The notes under the pieces were generated by a model. The model was given only the letters and a program-made list of their open reading frames with translations, ran no database searches and was not told the DNA's origin. The position numbers and the translations under genes were made by a program. Below, in pieces: positions 1 to 12,099 of a stretch of 64,000 bases of DNA. This stretch comes from Climacium dendroides (lineage: Eukaryota > Streptophyta > Bryopsida > Hypnales > Climaciaceae), in the NCBI GenBank assembly GCA_950106755.1, contig OX467090.1, forward strand, positions 13,949,489 through 14,013,488, in the 5' to 3' direction. The stretch's first letter is position 1; every line of letters begins with the position of its first letter.

Positions 1-3000
1 AGTTGCGATCGTGCAGGGGGGTCCGGAGTGAATCTTTGTGAGCAAAAGGGGTAGGGAGAGATTGTGTGAGGCTTTCCTATGAGCATGCTGTCTTCCAAGG
101 TGAGCCGGTGCAAGTTGAAAGAGTTACCAGAAGACTCAGACGAAGAGGTGCCACCGCCACCGCCCCGGCCGAGGACGATTCCGGTAATGAAGGTGGTACC
201 GGAAATTCCAACTGATGAGGACCGACTGGAGCGCTTGTGACAAAACTTCACCAACATGGGATATGAGGGTTTGATGGATGTTCCCTGAGGCATCCGAGAG
301 GAGAGTTTAGTGTCGGATTTGCTTTGTCTGGAAAGTAGTATCTTGGATACTACCCTCCGAGTGAAGTCAGAACTGTGAACGATCAACGTGTGGAGGGCCG
401 TCTACAAGTTCCGGATGGTGCCGAACAAGGTCATGGAGAAAAACCAGGAGTGCATGGAGGACAAATTCTGGGCGTCAGCCAACTCGAAGGAGGGTAACCA
501 GGTTTCCAACCTGGTGAATCCGGAGTATCAGAATGTGGTAGCGTTTCTCAACCCTATCCTTCACCCGACCAAGCCAGAGAGAGTGGTGACCAAGGTGGCT
601 TCCGCCATCCTATGGAGTCTTCAAGGTAAACTGATGATGAATTGGGCCTTCGTCATCCACGAATTGATAAGAGACCTTGTGCGTTCCCTTCGATAGGGGA
701 AGAAGGGTGGGAGCCCTCTTTCGGCTTATGTCTCCCACCACTCTCTACTCAAGGCGAACGAGGAGATTGCCTATCAAGAGCTAGTTCAGCTCCAGAAGTA
801 CGGAGGAGAAGAACCTTCTCCCCGGGAAGGACCGGATGATGAGGAGACGGATGACGAGGAGCCGACCACCCCTCTGGCGAAGAAGCCCCGGCGGCACAAG
901 ACTCCATCGACAAGGCCAACAGAGGACCCTCCCACGGTGGAGCCACTGGAGGAGGAAGTTCCAGACCGGAAGGAAGAAACCGAACCTACTCCGTAAGAAG
1001 CCTGATCTTCCGCACAAGAGGTTGGATGGCAACAACCGCAAGTTGGTCCTGCTCAAACCGAGGCCGGACCCTCCCGGACCAGACTTATGGAGGTAGAGGA
1101 GGGAGACAAAACCGAACTCCAATTAGGGGGATCACCGATGGAAGATATTGCGGAAATGGCCCAGCATATCGTATGGCGGGCGGACGATTTCATGAAGGTT
1201 CTCTACAACTATGAGGAGACCCTCAAGCGGGTGTGCCGGAAGATGGCACTAACCGACCAGAACGCCATCTTCCGGAGGACGGATGCGTTGGTGGTGGCGG
1301 AAAAACAAAATGCCCTCTTGATAGAGGAGCAAAAACGGTTGGTGACGGAGTTGGGTGCTTTACGAGTGGAGAAACGGACCTTGCTGGATCGAGTCCAAGA
1401 GTCGGAATCAAAGTGCGTCAGATTGGAGAGTGATCTACGCACAGCCCAAGAGACAGCCAGAGTCATAGGAGAAGATCACCGCCGGCAGATAGAGGCACTA
1501 TGCCAGGGTGTGGTCCGGCTCCGGAGTTCCTTGGAAGTACCGGCGAACTGCATCAACAAAGCCCGGTTGTTCAAAGCTAACTTCGACGCAACCGCCAGCT
1601 CGAGCCGGGTGTCCATTGTCAAGTGTTTACTAGAGCAGGCGAGACGGATGGATGCCTCTCGGGCCGAGATGCGGGATATGATGGAGTATCTGGCTCCCGC
1701 AGAGTCAGATCCAGTAACTCCTTCTTCCCCTTCCGCCCAGACCTTGATGGTTCCGAAAAGTAATGATCCGGAACCTATTGTTACAGAAGTATCACCAGTA
1801 GTACCTTCTGGCCCGGAACTTTTACCACCGCTAGGGAGACCAGAAGGAGTGGATTGGGTTGCCGTGGTACCCCAAGGTAGTGAAGACGTCCTCCCGGTGA
1901 CTCCGCCTATTGACCTTACGAGTACTTCTCCGGAGATTCAAGGGGTCCAGTCGGTATAGTCTTCTCTCCGTCACAAAAAGACCTAGAAGGATTCTTGGGG
2001 AAGTCCGGAAGTTCCGATAGTCGGAACCCGGAGTGTAGACAGGGACACCAATATTGTGGGAGTCCCAAGATGGGGAGCAAAAGGTCCGGATTTGTTTTCT
2101 CCAGGGAGTAGCCAGAAGCAGATTAACCTCGACTCGTTGAAGGACCTTACTCCTCCCACGGATAAGGATCCAGAAGAATAGTAGGCAGTAGTGTATATAC
2201 TAGTGACAATACTGGAGTTTGGCCGTCAAAGCCGAAAAAATAGGATCTAGGAGATCACCGGAAATTTAGCGGACCAGCAGGAATGTTTTGTGGGATTTTT
2301 AGGATGATGTTAGTTTTAGTATAAGTTAGGTGTTGATAGACCTTTGTGGTCATTCACATCCATTCCATTATTTTCAGCTTGTATCTTTTTGAGCTTAATT
2401 CAAGTGTTTGGAGGTTTTTCATTCTCTTACTTTTTGTATTCGATGTATGCTTGTGGAGGGTGTGGGTCCATTCGTGCCTTTTTCTGGATGCTGAGAACTT
2501 ACCTTGAGTAGCAAGAGTCGACTTTGTGAGTGGTTTCTGGACGTCACTGGCTTGATGAGGAGATCGGCCGGATTGTTCCGACAGTAGTGTTAGTGTACTA
2601 CCGCTTGGATGCCGGTATAGCCTGAGGATAGGATATGGCTTTAAGTGTAAGGGTATCTGAGAGGCTGCTAGCAACTTCCATATACGGGAGTTTGCAAGAC
2701 GTGCCCGAATTCCAGATGCCGGAATTCCCCATAGACGGAGTGAAAGCCCTAGTGAAACACCCAAGAGAGTGCGAGGATATCCACCCGGTCGACGGGAGGC
2801 TCAGTGTCAGGGTAATGCTAGAATGTCATTGTAGTTCTTGACCGTCCCTGCGTGACCTAGTCCGGTAAGCATTCTGGAACTGTGTTGTAGGATACTTTCG
2901 GTCCCTGAAGAGTTAGTTTAGTAGTAGTATTAGAGGTTGAGAGAGAGAGAGGGATAGAGTATGTGTTTCCGGATACGGTAAACATCCGGACGGTGGATCT

Positions 3001-3250
3001 GGCCACTTGTCACCTAAATCTAGGGATCCTGGAAGGGGCAACAAAACGTTTTCCGGAATTGTCCGGAACCCATCCGGCACTAGTGGCCGGACCGGACCTA
3101 TAGTCCGGATTAGTAAGTAGGAGAGAAAGTGAAAGCTTAGATCAAGTTAGTCTATGAATCTGTAAGCCTTAAGCCCTCGTGGAAACGATTCCGGAGCGGT
3201 TTACTCTAAGTGGGCCTTTAGTGAGAATTAAGGGCTAACTGGAGGAATAC
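1..3250. repeat. TCCGGA-motif-rich block (mobile element body)
   Basis: By eye there are about 35 copies of CCGGA or TCCGG words here, for example near 22, 178, 198, 412, 520, 1270, 1529, 1767, 1927, 2003, 2085, 2717, 2966, 3050-3110 and 3190. They occur both in the gag-like frame and in the non-coding sequence after 1959. They stop where the T-rich tract starts near 3250. The block presumably continues left of the window. 1960-3250 holds no convincing gene. Confidence 0.6.
79..1959 (+). pseudogene. Decayed gag-like coiled-coil protein of a TCCGGA-motif element
   Basis: One reading frame runs from the ATG at 79 to the stop at 1957-1959 and is broken by six in-frame stops (TGA 238, TGA 286, TGA 376, TAG 694, TAA 994, TGA 1003). 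Read through, it gives about 626 codons. The N-terminal part is acidic and proline-rich (PPPPPRPR). The middle has a hydrophobic helical region ending in MNWAFVIHELIRDLV (codons around 640-690). A charged acidic and basic linker follows. The last part (about 1087-1959) is a clear coiled coil rich in Glu, Arg and Leu, followed by a Pro/Ser tail. I do not recognise a named family; the order helical domain, linker, coiled coil resembles plant retroelement gag-like proteins. Several stops could come from CGA to TGA change, as expected from methylated CpG decay. The DNA is loaded with TCCGGA-like words, as is the non-coding DNA downstream. Function is inferred only. Confidence 0.55.
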
Positions 3251-4135
3251 TGGTCCAACTGGCAACTAATTACTATATAGATTTTGCTTTTTCTTCTTTA
3301 TTTTTTGTTCCTTCTTCTTTATTTTTGTTGCTTCTTAAGTTTTGTTTTTTGTTGCTTCTTAGATTTTTCTTCTTCTTGCTTCTTCTTACTATTTCTTACT
3401 TCTTAGGTTTTGCTTCTTCTTCTTTGTTTTTTGTTCCTTCTTCTTTGTTTTTGTTGCTTCTTAAGTTTTGTTTTTTGTTGCTTCTTAGATTTTTCTTCTT
3501 CTTGCTTCTTCTTACTATTTCTTACTTCTTAGGTTTTGCTTCTTCTTCTTTGTTTTTTGTTCTTTCTTCTTTGTTTTTGTTGTTTCTTAAGTTTTTCTTC
3601 TTCTTGTTTCTTCTTACTTTTTAGGTTTTGCTTCTTCTTCTTTGTTTTTGTTGCTTCTTAAGTTTTGTTTTTTGTTTTTTGTTACTTCTTAGGTTTTCTT
3701 CTTCTTGCTTTTTCTTACTTGATCTTGCTCCTTCTTACTTCTTGCTTCTTAGGTTTGCTTCTTCTTCCTGCTTAGCTTTTGCTTCTTCTTCTTTCTTAGG
3801 TTTTGCTTCTTCTTGCCTTTTAACTTTTATTTATTTTTCCTTCGTAAATTTTTTTTCTTGCTTCTTAAGTTTTGCTTTTTAGGTTTTGCTTCTTCTTCCT
3901 CTTAGATTTCTCTTCTTCTTCCTTCTTAAATTTCGCTTCTTCTTCCTTATTAAGTTTTGCTCCTTTTTCCTTCTTAGATTTTGCTTCTTCTTGCCTCCTA
4001 ACTTTTGCTTCTTCTTCCATCTTAGGTTTTTCTTTTTCTTGCCTCCTAGTCATATTTTGTAGTCATATTTTGCAATCATAATGTCACTTAGTTTTTGCTT
4101 CTTCTTTTTTACTACTTTTTGCTTCTTAGTCTCTC
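3250..4135. repeat. T-rich CTTCTT low-complexity tract with a 126-bp tandem unit
   Basis: About 880 bases are built almost only from TTCTT, CTTCTT, TTTTGTT and GCTTCTTAGG words. From about 3325 to 3600 a 126-bp unit repeats about two and a half times, seen as a repeated 42-residue Leu/Phe-rich string in one frame. The open frames here are a by-product of the strand asymmetry and are not genes. The tract sits between the TCCGGA block and the 38-bp satellite. Confidence 0.85.
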
Positions 4136-4689
4136 TATCATCATTGTTATTTTTTTTTGTTATTTATAATTTTTGAATATATAATGATTATAACTTTTTT
4201 TTTATCTTAAACATGTTTACATATTTTGTAGTGCTTTAAATCTTTAAAGTTTGAATTATATTGTTCATTTATTGAAAATTAACCTTCTTGTTTATACATA
4301 TAGGCATTGGAGATTGAAATGAAGTTATTGAAGGCTACTTGCAATACAAAAGAGGTAACATTTTTACATTTTTGTTGGAATATAGGACTATAGGTTCTAT
4401 AAGTATGTAAAAATATACATATATAAAGAGCCATTGTGATATATTTTGTGTTAGTAACTAATAAATATTATTGAAAAAATTCACATTTTTTCTTGTATTT
4501 GATTTTCTAATGTGATTAATTTTTGCCCATTTAAGAAATCATATGTATTCATTTTTAATTAAATGGATTCTCTTACTTAACTATTAAATTATGTTGATGT
4601 ATGACTACACATAGTCGTTTTACAAATCATCAAAAAATATAACTGAAAAGAATTGTTTTACACATCATTTAAAAAAATGACTGAGAAAA

Positions 4690-5160
4690 GTCATATTTTG
4701 TGTTATTGCAAAATATGACTCACCATATTTATATTTCACATTACTGCAAAATATGACTTACCACAGTCATATTCCACATCATTGCAAAATATGACTTACC
4801 ATAGTCATATTCCACATCATTGCAAAATATGACTTATCACAGTCATATTCCACATCACTACAAAATATGACTCACTATAGTCATATTCTACATCACTGCA
4901 AAATATGACTCACTACAGTCATATTCCACATCATTGCAAAATATGACTCACTACAGTCATATTCCATGTCATCAAAAATATGACTCACTACAATCATATT
5001 CCACATCACTGTAAAATATGACTCACTGCAGTCATATTCCATGTCATCAAAAAATATAACTTGCCACAGTCATATTCCATGTCATCAAAAAATATGACTC
5101 ATTACAGTCATATTCTACGTCATCAAAAAATATGACTCGCCGCAATCATATTCCACGTAG
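4690..5160. repeat. 38-bp satellite, possible subterminal repeats of a CACTA-like element
   Basis: A unit of about 38 bp repeats roughly 12 times with little divergence. Each unit holds AAATATGACT followed by its inverted form AGTCATATT, so each unit can fold. Isolated copies of the same words continue at 4050-4085 and 5270-5420. The last copy ends at 5440 in GCTTTTGTTTTAGTG, whose reverse complement begins CACTAAAAC, a CACTA-style terminus. Dense direct and inverted short repeats next to such an end are what subterminal regions of CACTA transposons look like. The opposite terminus was not found. Confidence 0.6.
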
Positions 5161-5448
5161 GATTTTTTTGTTTGCCCGGGCAACTCAACAAAAAGTCAAG
5201 ACCCCCCTAGGAGAGTCAAAGTATACGCCATGTTGGCATACTATGGCTAAATATGGGTATTTATACCCTTCAACTTATATGACTGCCAATATGACTGATG
5301 TCTGAAGCGACTGCTTCCAAATGACTAAAGTCAGTCATATCCCGAGTCATCTACAATGATTTCTACGTGAGTCATATTTTTTTATTTTACGACTTATTGC
5401 AGTCATATTTTGCAATCATAAAACACTGCTTTTGTTTTAGTGAGTGGA

Positions 5449-6333
5449 TCAAACGGTACACTTCATCAGATGAACTTGACCATTTTTGCCTCGGATTGGC
5501 TCCGCCCACACTAATTTTGCTGCCCACTCATTTTGAAACCTAAGAGTTCGGTCATAGTTTACCTTGGCCTTTTTTGGTGGAGTAATTTCTTCCAAATCAT
5601 CATCAGACTCGATGTCTTCTTCTCCATCAGAAATATGAACCATATCATTCTTTAATTGACGGTGAATTTTGTGAGTTGCCTTTACTGTTGTTGCCTTTAC
5701 TGCCTCTACCACTGTTATCTTTGATCGGGCCCAACTGGTACTCCCTTTCTGTAAGCCATATAAGTCAAACTCCCAAAGCACCTTGTCAATAGACACAGCA
5801 TTGATCAAAGCACATCCTGAAATGGTGGACTTTAGAGTTGACGGTACAGACCTAGGGAGGAGATGAAGGGGTTGTGGATTGTTGAAGTTCCGAGAACTCA
5901 TGAAGAACTTAGTAATCGAGTTGGCTTCTCATACACTTCTACGGGCCTTTGTATCTTCCAAACAAACAGCTTTGCCTTTCACCTCCCTTCGACGAAAAGT
6001 TGCCTCTCACTCGGCCTTATAGGTAGTTGCGCGGGTTACTTGTGTTGTGATTGGTGAAGTATTAATTATAGCAGTGATGTCTTGCATGTCAATCTCCTTT
6101 GGCCGCTCCATTGGCCTCGCAGGAACTTCCTACATATCGATGTCCTCTGGCCTCACAATGACATAATACAAGTTGTCAACCTCCTCCAGCCTTGCAGTAA
6201 CCTCCTGCAAGTCAACGATCTCCTGCATGTCATTCCCGTACATGTCGATCTCTTGTATATCGATCTTTTGCATGTCGATCTCTTCATCGAAACCGTCACC
6301 TTCAAACTCCGGACAGATGGGTACTTCACCCAT
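5449..6333 (-). pseudogene. Broken transposase-like gene, BED/hAT-type N-terminal region (tentative)
   Basis: One minus-strand frame runs from about 6333 to 5449 and is interrupted by TAG at 6130-6132, TGA at 6007-6009 and TGA at 5929-5931. It starts with an acidic stretch repeating E/D-I-D-M, continues through a basic segment, a second acidic stretch and PPKKAKV (NLS-like), and ends with FQNEWAAKLVWAEPIRG followed by a Cys (KCTV). That last block resembles the Trp/Ala-rich lead-in to a BED-like zinc finger in plant hAT-type transposon proteins; this is from memory of the family. The frame stops exactly where the CACTA-like terminus begins (about 5440), so a DNA element seems to have inserted into the zinc-finger exon. 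The rest of the protein is not visible. Confidence 0.4.
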
Positions 6334-7947
6334 TGCGGAAGAAAGTACAGTAGTCTAGCAACAAAGGCCAAAAAAATAAAAGGTAAATTTAGAACACAAA
6401 GACTTTGAATACTGCAAACCACACTACCACCGTTGGCAAGTTCATCAAACCATGGTGTTACTCACAACATGAAGATTGTGACATTAACAACAACCTCTGG
6501 CAACTATTTGTCAAGCCATGTTGTTGTCAACAAGACAAACAACCAAAAATACAACTCACAAAATAAACAAAGATCAATGCAAGAGTACTTCAATGTAGAA
6601 CTCATTGCACAAAATGGAAGACAATGATATGCATAGGAAAAACAATGAACTTAGCTTGAAATAGTTTCCCATTGCTTGCAGGCTCCTATCAGAAAACAAC
6701 TAAGTAATAACAACCACGACTCCATCATAGTAATGCAAGGACGGAGTGGGAAGAAATGTTTCTCCCTCACACTATAAAAAAACTACGTCTGCCTGGACAT
6801 CCAGACAAAAACGACGTATGTCCGCGAAAACACGATACGTTGCAGAAGACGTTGGGGTGTCAAGCTGAAAAAGTGAAGATTTTGCTCTGATGTCTTCGAT
6901 AGCATTGCTAGATTTTAGTCACAGCATACTGATGCTACGAAAAACAATGATGCAATGTAAGACATCTAGGTAGATACCAGATGTTTTCAAAAATGTCTAC
7001 AATAACATGTTCAACCACGTCACCATCTTTGGTCAAACTTAACTCAGAAGTTGATTTAGAATTTTGTTGCAGTCAAAGGTAAAGTGACTGTCCAAAGTTA
7101 AAAAATTACAACAGGCAGGTGGTGACTCCTAAAAGCTTAGGTGGCATCTGACGTGGCATGATGACATGGAAATTGTGTGACGTGGAATGATGACATGGAC
7201 ATGGGTGATGACGTGGCATGTCACGTCAGCATACTTGGCCTATCCATGTTCTAATCTTAAATGTCTCCGTGGACGTCACAAGTGACGTACTGACGTCCAC
7301 ATTGACGTCACTTCTGGCGTCAACATTTTATACTTATTGCAAATGTAACTTCAAATCACATGCTATCCACTGTGCGTTTCATTACGTTTGACTGGACGTG
7401 TGGGTGTTGTGGAAGCAATTGTAGGCGTCTTCTTTGATGTCAAAATGACTATAGATGCATGACATGACTTTATACCCAAGGTTGAATTTGCACATGATGC
7501 ACGTTCTTCCTATGTAGTACAAAATGACTTATGTGTTTACTTGATTTAGGTTCATTTTTGGGCTATTGAAGTCTTACATTTTGCGCATGTTCAATAAACT
7601 TCATTAGGATAAAATTCCACCCTATTCATATGATGTCACTTGTAGCACCAAGCAAGACAGACTCTACTACAAAATGCAAGTTCAAGATGCAATGGGTTTA
7701 CTTGGAAGACATGAACATGTTGATGGCTTTGTATTTCTCAGACATCCTACGTGACGTCAAAATGTTAGCACAGCAAACACATGTCAGTGATGTGAACACC
7801 ATATATTTCCTCCTCATATGCAATGTCATCGCTAACTACGGCAACATATTTTCCACCATTGTCTGCTGGTTGGCGCACCGGATCCACAACTTGTTGCAGT
7901 GGTTGTCTAGTTGTAGGCCATCGAAGTCCCTATCATTCACCAACTGC

Positions 7948-8200
7948 ACCATATAAGAAAATTGTGTTTTTTTTTATGTCAGGCCAAAAACGTTGTACGT
8001 CTAGGATAACATCATACGTTTGAGAAAACATTGGGATGTCACGTCAACAAACGCTGAAAAAGCAGAGATTTTGGTTTGATGATGTAGAAAGCTTTGCTAA
8101 ATTTCAGTCACAGCATATTGGTGCTATGAAAAATAATGATGCAATCTAAGACATTGTTGTGAACATCAGATGTTTTAAAAAATGTCCAGAAAGATTTTCA
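7948..8200 (+). repeat. Second, diverged CACTA left terminus nested in the element
   Basis: From CACCATATAAGAAAA onward this stretch tracks 6770-7010 segment by segment, sharing for example CAGTCACAGCATA, CTGAAAAAG and GATGCAATCTAAGACAT-like words. It is either the end of a related CACTA copy nested inside the first or an internal duplication of the left end. No matching second right end was found. Confidence 0.6.
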
Positions 8201-8498
8201 AAATGTTATAAGCTATATAGATTTAATTTATATAACAATTTTATATAAATTAGATGAATGGATTTGTTATGAAAAAAAATTTACAAAATCATTTCAATAT
8301 TATATTATATAAAAATATTTATTTTTAACTTAAGATTTAAATTCTAAATTCTATTAGTTTAAAATCATAAATTTTGCATCAAATCTTAATAATTTTTATT
8401 GCTATTTCACCTTCTTAACTTATTATTTTCAAATCATTCATATTTTATGTGAGGTGATTTTCTAGTGTTCTTGGACTTTGAGATATTTGACATCTTAA

Positions 8499-9110
8499 CC
8501 CTTAAAGGACCAAGGCCCTTTTTTTGCCAGAAAACATTGAAAATTGTCATTTCTGTAGCAAAGAGTAAAAGAAATTTTAATTTTTTTCCACATCTAACTA
8601 TAGGATCTTACACCTAACAAGTAGAAAAATTGTAGAAAAAATTTCAGAATTTTTGACCGCATAGATTTAAAGTGGAAAAAACAAGTTTTTTAGTGCATTG
8701 AGGGACTAGATTTTTTGACTTTGTAAAATTTTTGCACTATAGAGTTTTGAGATTTAAATATTTATAGTAGAGAATTGAGTTGAGAGTTCAGAAAAATAAA
8801 TAAAAAATAAAAAAACTTAAATTTCATTCTTAAAAAAATTGTTAAGTAGAAGTAGGTATAAGATAGAAGGAAAATCTAAAATATTAATAAATTTTAGATG
8901 GAATTAAAATGCACTAATCCCAATGGTGAGATTGTTCTAGCAAGTAAACTAAACCACGTGAAATTTTTATTTTGAAAAAATTGTAAAAATTGCATTCAGA
9001 AATGCATCCAACAAGTTATTTTTTTCAAGAAGATGCTCTAATTGTCTTAAAAACAAAAATGTCCATAACTTTCTCATAACAAATCCAAATGAAATGAATA
9101 AGAGCTTTCC
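8499..9110 (+). repeat. Dispersed repeat, TTAA-type end, inverted partner near 46.2-46.9 kb
   Basis: The copy begins after TTAA at 8495-8498 with CCCTTAAAGGACC. It aligns by eye, in reverse complement, with 46225-46860, for instance around the segment that reads CATAACTTTCTCATAA here. A TTAA target with CCC-starting ends is typical of piggyBac-like elements. The far end near 9110 lacks a clean GGGTTAA, so this copy is truncated or decayed. No coding capacity is seen. Confidence 0.6.
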
Positions 9111-9599
9111 AGATAGACAAAAATATAATCTACAATTGGAATTCCATGTTGGATGTATTGTTGTGTCATACTATATTGAAGTTGATGTTGCAAACAACCT
9201 AAATTTAATAAATGTGACTTATCAATTAAATGTTCAAGGAGACATCTCCATATATGTTAGAAATGACATTCAAATGTTCATCATGACATCATAAACAACA
9301 AATAAGATTTGTAGAAAATTTAGAAATTGTTGAAGCAAATGTTTAAAACAACATTGATGTGAATGTCTAATTTCATACTACAAATGTTCTTTTGAATGTT
9401 TACAATGACGTCGAAAAAAACATAATTAAGACATGTAAATGTTTTTTAAAACATCATTTCAGACATCATTGTATTTATGTTGCTGCTCATATTTTAGTTT
9501 TGTATATCCCATATTGTTTGTCATGCCTCCTACACCCCACTAGTATAAAAGGCTTGTCTTTTCATCAATTAATAAATAGATTTTTGAGCCATTCAATAT

Positions 9600-9790
9600 A
9601 CTTGATAAATATAGTGTATGGCATATTGTATGGTGTATTTTGTATGGCATGTTGTGTATATATTGTATTTTATATGGTGTATTTTGTATGGCATGTTGTA
9701 TATATTTTGTATGGTGTATTTTGTATGGCATATTATATATATTATATTTTGTATGGCATATTTTACATGTTGTACTGCATATGATATACC
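9600..9790. repeat. Minisatellite of TGTATGGCATGTTGTAT-type units
   Basis: Imperfect units of about 33-36 bp built from GTATGGCAT, GTATGGTGTATTTT and TATATATT repeat about five or six times. The open frames across it (Tyr/Cys/Ile-rich) come from the repeat and are not genes. Confidence 0.75.
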
Positions 9791-10066
9791 ATATATTGCA
9801 TATTTTATATTGTGTACAACATATTATTACATTGACAACATTAAAACGTCCAATACAATGCATACATGTATTCCAGGAGATGTCTCAAAAAATAAGTGTG
9901 TTCATAAATGCATCTCCTTCTATGAAGATCAAATAAATGAACGTCACCACTGACATCCTACAATGCAATAAGCCATCTACTACCCCAGCATGTACTTGTG
10001 CTGGCTTGTGCAAGCAGACATCTCCTATGACAGGGTATGCTTTAAGAAGCACGCATGTGCAAACTC

Positions 10067-10212
10067 CACACGCTCGGATGGACATTTCAATCAACATACA
10101 ATTGTTTCACCTGACGTCATTTAAGACACCTTCCGTTTGCACACGCTCGGATGGACATTTCAATCAACATACAATTGTTTCACTTGACGTCATTTAAGAC
10201 ACCTGAACGTCT
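10067..10212. repeat. 73-bp tandem duplication
   Basis: A 73-bp unit starting CACACGCTCGGATGGACATT occurs twice in a row (10067 and 10140) with very few differences. It lies in the right subterminal part of the CACTA element and each copy contains a TGACGTCA word. Confidence 0.85.
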
Positions 10213-11269
10213 ACAGTGATGTCTCAGAAGACATCCTAAAATGCTAGGCAAACCAAGCAAGTGGCCTCAAAAAATGCCACGTCAGCATCCGCGGATGCCA
10301 CATCAGCCAATTCCGTCAACATCGATGTGGCATGCCACGTCAATTACACGTCAGATGCCACATCATAGATGGGCAATGGATGAAAAAAATGACACTCTGG
10401 CTTTCCCGCGCCTAGGTGGCAGTCACATGTCAATTCTTGAAGTTACCCGTTGACCGATGTTTTTTTGGACATCACGATGTTGGGCCTACAAATCTGATGC
10501 AACGTACCATGTTTTTGGCATGTTCACAGCAACACGAAGTGATTGGACATCAGTCCAGACATAAAACGTGTCACGCGCGATGTCCGGGTGTCCAAATTGC
10601 GATGTCGCGGCAGACATAGTTTTCTTATAGTGTCATAGCAATTGCAAGATTATTGAAACACATCAGCATTCAAAGTTAGAAGGAGTGGAAACAAGAGGCG
10701 ATTAACACAAGAAGAGTGGTAATCAACAAGGCGACATAGTGGAATGACTTATTCGTAAGGTGGCGACTATGCTTTTGAATGCCTTTAACAATCGTTGGCA
10801 ATCATTGGCAAGCCTTCCGCAGCGATGAATGCATAGCTACTCATCGATCTCGAGGCGATGTCATTGGTAGGGAAGCAACAATTGGACGCGAAGTTTCAAA
10901 ACCAAAGCGCCACGAGGTCGCTGGAACAAGCGAAGGGGGCGGCGGCATCTAGGGTTTTTAGGCTGCACTTCCTGAACCCTAGAATGCCACATGGCTCCAT
11001 TTATTATTATTTTTTAAATTTCTTATAAGTTTTTCGCTGACTAGTTTGCAATGATGCTAATTGGCCCAATTTCGCCAAAAAAAGAAGGGTTGGTGCTCTC
11101 AAACTCAACAACTTCATCTAAAGTCACGCATCCTTTGAACATCCAAATACAAGTAGTTCATTAGTTACAGAAGTAGTAGATCAGATTAATTAGTGTATAT
11201 CTGTTACATTTGTTGTACAATGTACCTCAATTGCTTAGTGGTCTCTATAACCGTAGAAGTGGACATTAA

Positions 11270-11510
11270 CCCCTGAGCGCCCCAACTGTATTTGCCAAAA
11301 TTCAGACCTTTCTCAATTCATTCCAATCAAACTATCATATAAAATGAGATCCACATAAATTGACTGTACCGATTGATAGTAGAGATAGGGTCGGAGCTAT
11401 AGGGAAAAGGACACGTCCTTTTATCGTACCGTTAAAAAGATTATAATGGTCAAACAAAGAGATCTTTGAGTTTTGAGAGTCCATATTTGAAACATTGGGG
11501 CGCTCAAGGG
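11270..11510. mobile_element. piggyBac-like MITE with TTAA target duplication
   Basis: The left end reads CCCCTGAGCGCCCCAA and the right end, reverse-complemented, CCCTTGAGCGCCCCAA: a 16-bp inverted repeat with one mismatch. Both sides are flanked by TTAA (11266-11269 and 11511-11514). Length is 241 bp and there is no coding potential. The TTAA duplication and CCC-initial ends point to a piggyBac-type transposase acting in trans; this is family knowledge rather than something encoded here. Confidence 0.8.
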
Positions 11511-12099
11511 TTAAGCCTAGATTCCTCTCTTCAGTGTATAAATCACGACTTGTTCTCAAGCTAAAATCAATTCAGTAAGTATTGAATTCAACAAGTTTCT
11601 TAAGAATTTTGCTACCCACTGACAGGGTTGCCATCAATAGCGGCCTTCCATTGCACTGCAGCTATAGTGCACTCCACTGCATGCTCCTTGAAATCTACAT
11701 GCATGTAATTCAAAAACTGCATGTGCAATTCTCCATCTTTTGCTTCCTGAATTTGAAATGGCAAGAAAGTTCAAATTCACTCGGTGAACAATTTCATCAA
11801 ACACACTTCTTGTACGCAACGAAATCAAAGCGTAGCTAGCAGACTATGATCAATGTGCATATGCAAAGTGTACGGACCATGATCGATGTGCAACAAGTGA
11901 TCAGGCAATCCCTGGAATCAGAAAGCACAACTCAACGAGCGAGCCCAACTGGTATCGTCATCTCTCGCGTCATCTTCATGTGAACAAAATTGGAGTAGCT
12001 ATTCTTTTGTTCACAACAAATTTTAGAACAAATCAAAGGCAAAGAGAGCAACAAATTTGGTGTATGTATACATCAATTCCAAACTTTTAGTTGCTTCAA

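Larger units (their letters stand above)
6770..10632. mobile_element. CACTA-type DNA transposon, non-autonomous, with TCA target-site duplication
   Basis: The left end at 6770 reads CACTATAAAAAAACTACGTC. The right end at 10632 is CTTATAGTG, whose reverse complement reads CACTATAAGAAAACTATGTC. The flanks are TCA at 6767-6769 and TCA at 10633-10635, the 3-bp duplication expected for CACTA elements. Subterminal words of the type TGCCACGTCAG, TGACGTGGCATG and GACGTC are dense at 7130-7330 and 10200-10400 in both orientations. No transposase frame is seen, so it would be moved in trans. The interior contains a second, diverged left-end copy near 7948, a TTAA-type repeat from 8499, a minisatellite at 9600-9790 and a 73-bp duplication at 10067-10212. 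8220-8490 is plain AT-rich sequence. Confidence 0.85.

Noticed and set aside
3325..4081. Several long Leu/Phe/Ser-rich open frames
   Set aside because: They follow from T-rich low-complexity DNA and a 126-bp tandem unit; no codon structure or domain.
4690..5160. CRISPR-like array
   Set aside because: Units are contiguous tandem repeats without unique spacers, in a eukaryotic context.
9392..9953. Tyr/Cys/Ile-rich frames on both strands
   Set aside because: Produced by the GTATGGCAT minisatellite.
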